Part shown: in pieces, positions 10,967 to 21,900 of the stretch | How the letters are laid out: each line of letters starts with the position of its first letter | Position numbering within the stretch: position 1 is the stretch's first letter | NCBI GenBank assembly: GCA_000149265.1 | Contig: CH003415.1 | Location: forward strand, 702,851-766,850 | DNA: 64,000 nucleotides | DNA from: Ciona savignyi | Lineage: Eukaryota > Chordata > Ascidiacea > Phlebobranchia > Cionidae | Reading direction: 5' to 3' | Notes under the pieces: model-generated | What the model was told of the DNA's origin: nothing | What the model saw: the letters and a program-made list of their open reading frames with translations, nothing else | Databases searched by the model: none | Position numbers and translations under genes: made by a program

Positions 10967-12235
10967 GCAAACCCTTGACAGGCATGGCATGGCGCCCCCA
11001 CATCTACCAAAAGGAATAATGGGATTGCAATGAAACTTTGTCATTTGTTAAACAACATGGTTTTAATATGCAAAAACCAAAATGTTGGGTGATAAATTAA
11101 GGGGAATTGGGAGGGTAAAAACCAAAACGGTATTTTTATGAAAAATTGCCCCTTTTGTGGCATAACGCTTGAACGGGTGCTCCAATTTGAATAAAATTGG
11201 GTGGAATGTAAGTGCATTAAACACTGATTTATCACTTAAAAAAAATAAAAAATTTACTTAGGGAAATACCCCAAAAATTAAATTTTGTTCTGAAATTATG
11301 ATTGTAACAGGGATGCCATTTCGCCCCAACATTTACCAAAAGGAATAATGTAATCGTAATAAAACTTAGCCATTCGTTAGACAACATGGTTTAGATATGC
11401 AGAAACCAAAATTTTGGGTGATTAATCAAAGGGAATTCCCCTGCGACGTTAAAAACAAAAACGCTATTTTTTCTAAAAAAAATTGCCTTTTTTGGGCATA
11501 GCGCTTGAACGGCTGTTACAATTTCAATTAGAATTGGTGGAATGTAAGAGCATAATTCACTGATTTAAAACTTGGAAGAAATATTAAAATTACCTAGGGA
11601 AATACCCCAAAAAATAGGATATGGTCTCAAATCATGATTGTGACAAGCATTCCATGTCGCCCTGACATCTACCAAAAGGAGTAATAAAATCGCAATGAAA
11701 ATTGGACATTTGTAAGACAACATGGTCTAAATATGCAGAAACCAAAAATTTGGGTAACAAGTCTAGGGGAATTCCCCTCAGACGTTAAAAATCAAAACGT
11801 TTTTTTTCTAATAAATTAGATTTTGTGGCCATAGCGCTTGAACGGCTGCTCTAATTTTAATAAAATTCGGTAAAATGTTAAAACATTAGACACTTTAAAC
11901 AATTTAAAAAAGAAAACATTTAATTAGGTTAATTTCCATAATACAAAGATATGTTCCTAATTTATGATTGTGGCAGGCATGCCATATCGCACTGACATCT
12001 CCAACAAGAAGTCGACAAATCAGATTAAAACTTAAGAATTGTTACATAACATGACTCACTTATGTAAAAAACAGAAACTTATCTACCAAACCCAGGGGAA
12101 TTCCCTGAAATTATGAAAAACTAAATCGGGCCGTTTGGGAAATTTAGCTTTAATTCAACACAGCGCTTAAAAAGAAGCTATAATTTAAAACATTTGTGGT
12201 AAAATGTTCGTAAATTTAAAACGTTTATTCTTTAT
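10775..12235. repeat. Satellite-like array, unit about 330 bp, at least four copies
   Basis: Blocks recur at a regular spacing: ACCAAAAGGAATAATG-like at 11006, 11335, 11671 and a diverged one near 12000 (steps of 329, 336 and 329 bp). Each is followed by AACATGG, ATATGCA, AAACCAAAA, TGGGT and GGGAATTCCC-like blocks, then a GCGCTTGAACGG-like block. Divergence increases from left to right. A 35-bp poly-T tract lies at about 10931-10965. Short open frames in it are not genes. Confidence 0.9.
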
Positions 12236-12767
12236 TTAACTAAACATGGAAAATAAGTTTGCTCTATTAACTATGGGACCCATGCGTTTATGCTTGCAGA
12301 AACAAACTACATACTCAGTGTATAAAAGACAAATTGTGGTTAGGGACCCTGTAGCATGTATATATGGCATACGACATGTGTTTTGCAAATAGTGGTGGTT
12401 AAACCACGTGGTTGACACGTCTCTAGTTTATTAAACTCACAATTAAAAATGCATTTAGGGGTGAAAGTCTTTTTGATTTTGTTATGATTTTGTAAAACAG
12501 ATAGGTCTAGTGAAGAAACGTGAACTATTATAAGTTGTGCCTTCTCAAAACTCATAAAATTGGTGCAAGTGACAGCCAGAAGATTAGGTGGTGAGTCCCA
12601 GGTGGAATGATTGCAAAAAGAAATCACCGAAATTTATAATGAAAGTGACATTGGAACGAATGCAATAAAATCGGAAATCTGCATTTTATGACGATTGGTG
12701 ACGGTCAATGTGCTGTTTTCTAATGAAACCGGCGCAATTAATATGATCATTTGCGACACATTTTAAA
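12236..12767. other. Spacer between satellite and methyltransferase copy B
   Basis: No gene could be supported. It probably includes the 3' untranslated region of copy B. Confidence 0.4.
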
Positions 12768-13472
12768 CTACTTTTTAACAAGAAGCGAATTTCGAACTTT
12801 AAACCAATCCAGACCCCAAGATATTTGGGCTGGATTAAGACTATCATAAACTTCTAATAGTTTAACATCAAACCGAGTATCAAATAATTCGGATATTTCT
12901 TCATCACTAGTGTCATTTGGAGGGCCTGGGTATTTTGATCGATCGTATGCAAAAGTGTTCAACAACCACTTTGAACTTGGGTTGAGCATCTCACATATAA
13001 TATCAGAGTATGATACACGTTGGCTTGGGTTTATGGCAACAAATGAAGCTCTATCCCATACAGCATCGAACTTGCCAGCAACATTGGAGTTAAACTGAAA
13101 TAAGTCGCCTTGATAGATGGTTATTGCTGAGTCAGATGAGCGATAAATATTGAAAGGATGACTCGGGTGTTTCTCGACAATAAACTTAATATTTTGCTCG
13201 GCAAAAAAATCCTGGATGGCAATTTCGGAAAACTCCAAACCAACAACTCTGTGAGATTTATCAGCCAAGTACTTCATATCAACAGACTTCCCACATAGCG
13301 GAACAAAAACTGAACAATTTGCTTTTTCAAGCAGAAGATGTTCATGTTTAAGCAATGAACTGTTGACTTCAGACATATGGAATCTGGTATGTTTCTTCTC
13401 CCATCTAACCTTCCAATCTTCACAAGTCATTACCAGATTTTCAACTTCTCCGTATGCATTCACTTTGGTCAT
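12768..13472 (-). CDS. Thiopurine S-methyltransferase-like protein, copy B (intronless)
   Basis: A 234-residue single-exon paralogue of copy A in the same orientation. SAM-binding block VPLCGKSVDMKYLAD and downstream VVGLEFSE are conserved. The second block reads FDAVWDRASFVAINPSQ, with the WDRG glycine changed to alanine but the following VAIN closer to vertebrate TPMT than in copy A. Residues 40-140 differ from copy A at one position only, whereas residues 1-39 differ at about 11 positions and the C-terminal 93 residues at about a third of positions. At DNA level the central 310 bp carry about nine differences. Both copies look functional, with possible substrate divergence in the C-terminal half. 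Confidence 0.9.
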   Translation of the reverse strand: MTKVNAYGEVENLVMTCEDWKVRWEKKHTRFHMSEVNSSLLKHEHLLLEKANCSVFVPLCGKSVDMKYLADKSHRVVGLEFSEIAIQDFFAEQNIKFIVEKHPSHPFNIYRSSDSAITIYQGDLFQFNSNVAGKFDAVWDRASFVAINPSQRVSYSDIICEMLNPSSKWLLNTFAYDRSKYPGPPNDTSDEEISELFDTRFDVKLLEVYDSLNPAQISWGLDWFKVRNSLLVKK

Positions 13473-14274
13473 GATTTGTAAAAAAACTAAACCTTCGGCA
13501 AATTAAAAGAATGCTTTAGCCTAACCCTAAATAGGTAAAATGATTTAGATTATAAAATGAACATTTCAAAAAGGTGGGTCAAAATAGACTTTCTCAAAGT
13601 CACTTAAGTTCATAAACAGTATATCCTTTTAAAATGATATTGCTATACACACTAGTTACAATTTTAAAATACAAATATACAATTAAGACACTACATTACG
13701 GCAAATCTTGACACAATAACTACACAATAACATTTTGTTGTGGTTGGAATGTGGTACTATAATGCTGTATACCTTTATTGTACATTTACTTTTGAAGTTT
13801 CAATATAACGAATTGTTGAATTAAAAATTGCAAAATTGTTGGATATACTGGGAAAAATCAACTTAAAATTTCGAGTACCTACTGACACTTTACAGTAAGT
13901 TTATTTTTTTAAATCAATGCTGACATAAAATTTTGTAACAAACAACAAAATATACAGTAATTAAAAAACTGCAGTTTAAAGTCAAGCAGACTCAGTGTAT
14001 ATCAATGTTGATTTCAATCCGCAACACCGGAAGATTAAAGAGAAAGAATGCAGATGAAATGATCACTGGTATTCTTAATAATCCGGAGTAAGCCAGCCTC
14101 AACAGGAAGAAAAATGTTCTGTGCAGCATTTTTAATCTTCAAAGGACTTTTGAATATTCTTCAACATTTGCATTAAGTAAACAGTTTCACAGTTTGGTTT
14201 CTTAATAAAAGCGTTGTTGTTGGCTACTTCATTGCATCTAAAACAAATGAGATATTCTTAATAATTCCAATTTG
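13473..14274. other. Upstream flank of methyltransferase copy B
   Basis: Non-coding and AT-rich. No promoter element can be named with confidence. Confidence 0.4.
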
Positions 14275-14310
14275 CATTCAAATACACATTGTCCAGTATT
14301 TTCCTACCAC

Positions 14311-14673
14311 CCTCGTTTACCCCTTTCGAAATGAAAAAAGGAAAATTTACCCCTATCTTCTTGGTGGCCCTTTGTCAAGAAAAATAAAGCAAATCTTTTC
14401 GTTTTTTTTTACCAGGGCACATATCAAAATAGTTTTTTTAGTTATGAAAAACTACAGTAAACACACAAGAATGTAAAAATTTTCTTGAATTATAATCCAA
14501 TGCAAAACTTCTACTTTTTAATACGCAAAATTGATGTTTGCTTTAGCTTATAATTTAGTAAATTTACCCCTTCAATCGGTAAAATTTACCCCCAAGGGGA
14601 AATATATTTACAAATAAATTTTTTTTTTTAAATTTACCCCCAAGGGGTAAATTTTACCCTGGTTAAGAATCCC
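14311..14673. repeat. Possible remnant of an hAT-like element with TTTACCCC palindromes
   Basis: The right edge, in reverse complement, reads CAGGGATTCTTAACCAGGG, like hAT termini. The interior repeats AAATTTACCCC in both orientations, including a perfect palindrome with 11-bp arms around a 3-base loop at 14630-14654. No matching left terminus or target duplication was found. Confidence 0.4.
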
Positions 14674-15963
14674 TGATTTATATATTATTCTATGCTAGTA
14701 TCTGTTTTCCATCGGTTTATAGCTACTTTCTGTCGCTAGTAGTGCAATTTTCGTTATTCCAATTTTTATTTTAAATTTGTCACGACGATTTTTATTACAA
14801 TTTTTCGTCACGATTCTTTATTTTGCATATCACACTTTATACTTAGACATTTATGTACATATTGTTTTAAATATGTAATACATCTTTAATTTTATATTTT
14901 CAATAAACAAATAACAAATCTGTTTAAATTAAAAGATATTGGAATGTAGTCATTGGGGAGATTCCCTGCAGCGAAATTTAGATTTTTGTAAGAGTTATAA
15001 ATTCATTTAAAAATGTAGTTAAAGACAGTTTGAAATCAAACAGAACGGTGTATGTGGCATTAAATAAGTTCTACTGTAAATGCTATCCGATCGTATTTGC
15101 GGTACACCGGTAGAACATTTTTTTACAATGACGTCATAAATGATAAAATGTCCAGAGTGAATATAGATTATACAGCAATGTGTTTTGAAGTGCAGAATTA
15201 ACACAGTAGTTATGGACTAATCAAACACGGGCTTTACGAATTAACTCACATTATATTAAGCTATTTTTGACTTTATTTCAACCTGGTTTACGCGCCTATC
15301 CCTCGTTTCCTGCCATCAACAAAGCACCTATTATTACTTCCGCGAATAAACTTCGTGTTTTATTTATCGATAGGCTTTGGTAATACCGTCGTGGAAGTCG
15401 TATAGACACGACAGTGATCAGCCTGATTTAACCACCATCGCTTAGTTTTTCTGTGAGCGTACGAGTGTGCATGTTGCTGCGTAGGTGAACAGGACCAATT
15501 AACTCAACACCAGCAAGGCACCACTTTAACCGATTAGGAGGCAGATATATTTGCATAGTAGTTTATCCACCCATACAAAGTTGTAGAGTTTACACCATTC
15601 ACTCAGGAAGCGCGTAATAAACACGCGTGTCTCCACCTACACGTTAATTCTCATAATAATAGGAACAACGGACGTTTGGAAACAGTGACGCAGTTATGAA
15701 AGCCAGTTAGGATATGCACAAACATAGCAGAAAGTACAATGTAATAAAGATACGGAAATTGCGCTAAAACACCTAGAGTATTTTTACGACATTAGTCGCA
15801 AACGAAACAGAATGTGACTCAAATAAATCTCGTGCTTCTTCCTACGCAAAATAGTATTGCGTCATAAGTTTGTATCTAAAGAGATTTTTTTCTATCTATA
15901 TGAAATGTTTCATAAGATGTATATAGCCAAAGTGATAGGTAGGCTATACTACCATTGTGTATT
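14674..15963. other. Intergenic region upstream of the integrin gene
   Basis: No coding exon could be supported. It should contain the integrin promoter. No TATA box could be placed with confidence. Confidence 0.4.
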
Positions 15964-15973
15964 TTCATTTTAG
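15964..15973 (+). promoter_or_regulatory. 3' splice acceptor 26 bp upstream of the integrin start codon
   Basis: TTCATTTTAG/C ends at 15973 and is followed by 26 bp of leader before ATG at 16000. Ascidians add a short spliced leader in trans to many mRNAs. This could be a trans-splice acceptor or the end of a 5' UTR intron. The assignment is inference from position and motif. Confidence 0.45.
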
Positions 15974-15999
15974 CAGTGTAAAGGAAAAGTAACAAAGAA

Positions 16000-18900
16000 A
16001 TGAAAATCTCTGAGTTGGTATTCATTGTTTTAATCGTTTGTAAAATTGGGGATGCGTTCAATTTAGAGGTTCGCGGAAATTCGATGAATGTGATCAATTT
16101 TACTCAAGCTTTTCACGCCGATTCGTCTCCAACAAAAGCAACCTATGCAGGATATAGTTTAATAGCGTCAGCAGAAGGAAATCTTTTAAGGTACGCATGC
16201 TTACTAGTCAATCTGGCTAATTGTAAAATAGTTGCTTTTGTAACTTAGAGGCTTAGAAAACCCATACACATTGAAATAAGATAAGACAAAATTGGATTAA
16301 GACTGAATACTATACATATTGGAATAAGACATGCTAGGATATATATGTGCAGCGGGCGTTATATTATGTTTAATTCTAAAATTTGCCTACATACTTCGTA
16401 CTCATCGTTATAAGTTATCGAATATTATAGTGTGCTGTTATATATGTTTGAAACTTTCTACTATTTTAGAACCCATTAATCCATTCCTTTCATCTGCGGT
16501 TTTCTTACCCGTATAAGCATACTGGCCTATAAGCGTGCTTTGCTGCGAGTCTACTAGCCGCGTGCTAGCTAAAAACGTACTGGTAATCATATGGATGTCA
16601 CCTCTGTACCAGACAGTACGGTCGTGTGGCCGAATCGTTAACCCCACCCATACATAAACCGACTCTTATACAAAAAAAAACCGTCTTGAAGACGAGCCCA
16701 TACTGGGTTCGAAAGCTCGTTTACCATCGTGCCATCGATCTGTCAAAATAATTCTATTTTTTATTGTCTTCGATTTAGCGTTACAGCAGGTGCTCCGAAG
16801 TTAAGCGGAACAGACAATCAAGGTACACAGGACGACGGTGGAGTCATTCAGTGTACAGCGCAAACTTTACCCGCAGCAGCGACCAACGTGAACGCCAGCG
16901 TATCGCAAAGTATGTAACTCTCAAGTTGATGGTACTGTATAAGGTCGTCATGTCATGTGGGTTTGAGAAAAATCGTGCATTTTGTGCGCTTTCATTAAAA
17001 ACGATAAGTAATTGGAAAAATTGCACACCATCTCGTATCCATCAACAGGTTATTAAAGATATTGCGGTGTGCTCTATATGTAACAGTTTAGTTGTTTTAG
17101 TTTAAATAAGGTCGTCACGTCAGGGGGTTTGAGAAAAACTTTGCATTTCGTGCGCTTTTTTATCAAAAACATTAAGAAATTGAAAACATTCCACACTTTT
17201 AGCTGGTGAGTTAAAACTGAATGTTTGAAATGAAGAATAAGTAAAATTATATTATTATATCGCTCCGTCAGGACGGAGCATAGTGCTTGCTGGGGTTCAA
17301 CAAAGCTGAATGTATAAGTATGTGTTTCTCTCCCACTTAGCCTTTGCTACATTACCGCTTTCGCCAAAGTAGCAAACTGCTTAGTCGGTTTTGAGTATGA
17401 TAAAAACAAACGGAAGGGTTCGGGCGAATGGCGCTCTGTAGCCTGGGATCGGATATGCGGCCATTGCCCGTGAACAGGACTGTTACAACTTACCGCGTCG
17501 GGATATTAGCATTGTCAGACGCTAAATAGAGTTACTGGTCCAAATACTTGTACAACGTCGTTTAAACCAAATGGATCAATGTACTAAGTACGAATAAAAA
17601 TGGTCTTTAACATGTTTTTTTTCCGGCCAAGTGAAATCGGGAACGAGTCGACATGGTTCTTATCGTACAGTTGCTTGGTTAGGTATTCACCCTGTGTGAT
17701 GTAAATATTACGAACAGCAGAATTTGTAAGGGTGTAATCGGTAATTTATTTATCCGCAATCGAATTATCGGACATCATTTTTACCGGGTTAAATTTCAAC
17801 CCAGTAATGGGCTTGTCATTAAAGTCTTTTTATACATAAAGAAGTATACGAGTTAACCATTCGGCTACACGACATGTTAAAACTCTCGGACACGGCCCAA
17901 TAAGACAGTTGTTAAGATAAGCGGCCATATTTATCTTACATACATACTTGTATTTAGAGTTTAGACACTATGTTTTAGCATATACAGAAGCTAAATTTAA
18001 ACTCTTCCTGTTTAAATCCAATTTTTTATAATTCAGGGCCTGTCGTTTAAACTTGTTATTTTTGTAATTCAAGGCCTGTCATTTAAATACATAGGCATGA
18101 TAAATGTTGATTGACAATTTTGAACGTATAGTTCGTAAATTGGTAAGTTTTCCAAACCACAACCGCTTGTGGCCAAGAATTATTTTGTCGGCCATGTTTT
18201 TTTTGGGCCGTTTAAAACAGAAGAGCGTCACGAAAATCACGCAACTAAAGCCAAACAAACACGATATACCGTTTCAAGCATTTAGTTTACCACACACATG
18301 GAACAGGGTATGGGCAACTGGATCGTGGGCGGCCGTAATAAGATGGTTACCATAGATAATTCCTTTAATGTAATATCCCCGCTCGCCAGGATACAAATAA
18401 AACATCCATCCATCAATCCAACCTTTGAATCCTAAACAACTGTTTACTATGCACACATCCGGGATGTATTTCATTGTGATCAATTTTCACATTTAATATG
18501 CTGTGTATGACGTCTTGCAGTCGTCACTTCCGGTAACATAAAGGTCTAAAATCGATTTGTTTATCGGGATCACTTTCCAACCTTTGGTTCACACAAACCC
18601 TTTCAGGAAATGGCTAACCTATGCACTGGTCCCTTTACGAAATTTTCCCTTGAAGCTTAAGTGTAGTGGGCTAGTTTTGATTAAATTAGACAGACACTGA
18701 CTGAACAAGTATAGCTTAATGGGTTAAAATAAAGGCAAAAGAAATGTCTTAAACATACAAAATCCAGTATAGGAGTCGTCCAAACACATGCTGCTTCTAT
18801 CCAAACAAATATTGGGAAATCACCACAATTTTACTTAGCAAAACACTTATTTAAACACCATGACTAAAAGAGGGCTACTCAATTCAGGCCGAGCATGTCA

Positions 18901-21900
18901 ATCTATTAATTGGATGTACTGCCATTTAAAATACCATCGGTAAACGGGCGATGGGCTTATGCATTGTATATGATCTGGAAATTTAAAGAATTTTTTTTAA
19001 ATAACTTTATTATTGTCTGACCGGTTAGCCTGGCGGTTAAGTTTGTCGCCTTTTAATCAAAAGGTTGCAAGTGCGAAACTGGTCACTAGCTAAACGATTG
19101 TGTCGTTGGGCAAGGCACTTTACCGACTTGCCTGAACCCTATTAATGGTTTCTACCAAATTGAAGGAAAGTGTCTATCATACACAACACGCTGCAATAGC
19201 TCCGGTAGCCCGACGGTGGGCGCGAGGTGATCTGGCGATTGCCCGTGTGTTTTTGTGCCCATGTGATCTGACGATTGCCCCCTTGTTTTTTTCATTCACG
19301 GGGATAAATATAAATATCCTATCCTACTGTTTTGTAGGCGGTACAACATGGTTATCCGATTACAACTGTTCGATCGTGCTGCACAAAGATAATGTAACGG
19401 CGGGGACCAACCATATCAAAAGCGACGATTCTACTGGCATGACTATGATATCTCTGGGTTCAAAGCAACGGCTGGTAATTTCAAATGTTGTTTTAAGTTG
19501 CCTTACGATAAAATAAAATTAAATCGACAGTCGATACAACGGCCTGAGATTCATCTGCTACACGATAATAATAATAAGTATTTTATGTCATGAACCTCTG
19601 ACAAATAAAAAACGGTCTAGATAAACGTTGACAGTAAGACTGGCAATAACAGAAAGTGATACAGTGTAATATATGAATAGCACTTTTTTTTAATTTTACC
19701 CGGTTTTGATTTTAAATTTGGTTCGTTCGTCGCTGGAATATGTTATGCTAACCGTTAGCACGACCAATTTCTATATAATAATAGGGTCTTAGTGACAAGT
19801 TCATCATTGATTTGAACTTAGCGCTGTTAAAAAAAAACACTGTTCAGTTTGTTCTCCTTATGACAAAATGTTAACCCGATCGAGTGTAAAATCCACAAAA
19901 CTCCGACCGATTAGTTTTATGGGTCAATTAAACATCCCCTTTCAATCGAACGGTTGCGTGTTCTAAACTGGTCGATAGTTAGTCGGTTGTGTTCCTTTGC
20001 AAGGCACTTCGCAGACATATAATTACTTTCGTGTATCTTAGCTTTGGGAAATCCCCCTAAGCAAAACCTATTTTTTCACAGCAGTATTTTCGATAAAGCC
20101 AAGCTCTTATTGATCAAGAAATAGAAACCAATAATTCTACTGTATTGTATTTATGATTGAGAATGTTGTACTGTTTAAGTTTAATTCTACCGATTAGTCC
20201 GGTAGTTTAGTGCGACACCTTCCAACCGAAGGATTACAGGTAGGAAACTGATCGCTAGCGAGTCCGTTGTGTTCTGGGGCAAGACACTTTACGAACGTTA
20301 CCTGAACCCACCGATTAATTGGTTCTACCAAATTAAAGAAACATGTAAATCCTACACAACACACTGCAATAGCTCCGGTAACCCGACGGTGGGCGCGAGG
20401 TGATCTGGCGATTGTCCGTGTGGTAACCCCCTTGGTTTTCCCATTACCGGGTAACATGAATATTCTATCCTATCCTAATCATTTAGGTCATTCATGTAAG
20501 TCCCTTTATCAGCAACACAACTGATTAGTCAATTTTAATCTATCAACCTTTCTTCTTAACATAGCTGCATATTCTTTTATGAGTTCATTTTATCCAGGTT
20601 TGTTCACCTGGCAGAAAAAAGGAATGTGGAAAAACACTTATGTTTGTACCTGGTGCCTGTTATACTGGGGTTCCTGGTGGCAGTATGCAGCTGGTCACTG
20701 GTTGGGGAGAAACCCGTAAGTTAATAGTGTTTACTTTTTTAACTTATACTGTAGCAAATTCATTGTTTTAAGTTGATGAATTTTACCAACCTTAAAGAAA
20801 TGTTGTATTTCAACAATGTAAAGACGTTAAAATTTTTGTTCAGCCTACCCAATCTGACTGGTTTGTCATCACTCTTAGGTGGGGAACCCTATAGAAAGGG
20901 AAGAAACATAGAGGGAAACCGCAATGTAAATAATGACTACTTACAAGTATTGACCCAATTTCAGCTTGCTTCAAGAATTATCTTGATGTGATGTTGGTCG
21001 TGGACAGTTCTAATTCAATTTCTGCCTCCGATTTTGCTATTATGAAAAATATCATCATACAATCTTCCAATGCATTTGCCTCCAGCTTTGGATATGGCAC
21101 TCAAGTCGGAGTTCTGCAATATGGAGATTTAGACTCATCAACGTAACAACTGACTTGTCTATTTATTTTAATTAAGCCTAATTTGTCTCATCTTTTCAGC
21201 CATGACTATCAAAATGATGCTAAATACAGATACCCTGCTAAACTGGGTCAGTTCTCTACTATCAAAGACTTTCAAAATGCAATTAAAATTAATATGAATC
21301 ACATGAAAGCTGCAAATACTTATACAAGCTTTGGAATTGAACGAGCAGTTAGGGTGAGTAATGTCTGATATTTAAATTTATCCCTGGGGTAGCCCTTTAT
21401 GATTTAGAACAGTTACTTTTATATTTATAGAGGATTTTACTTGGGATATTTATGTTATTCCTGGGAATTGCAAATCAAAGTAGCCTTTTATAGATTAGAG
21501 CAGCTGTTTTGATATATATACATCATGCACACTATCTATTTGCTAAACGGAAGGTGGTTAGATCGAAATTACTGGTAACTAATTAGGGGCATTGCACTCA
21601 TTAGACTTTGCCTGACTACTAAACTGTATTAATATTTTTACCTTACGCAACATATTGTAATATCTCCAGTAACCCTACCATGGACTTGAAAAAAATCTGA
21701 CAATTGATTGCTAGTATTTTGACCAATTTGCTTGGTGGGTTAGTGCAAAGGTTATGTAATATCGTCCCTTGTTTTTACCCTATGTAATATCGCCCCTTGT
21801 ATTTTACAGAGATAAACCTAAATATCCTATACTATATTAATCAATTAATCAATCTAACATATTTGATTTGTTAAAATAATACAGTATCTTTTGCATTTTT

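Noticed and set aside
17260-17281. Short hairpin GCTCCGTC-AG-GACGGAGC
   Set aside because: An isolated 8-bp-stem palindrome with no flanking structure or terminator context; no function can be argued.
19145-19337. Open frame upstream of and continuous with integrin exon 3
   Set aside because: It is a translated SINE; the acceptor before 19338 and the phase with exon 2 show that coding begins there.
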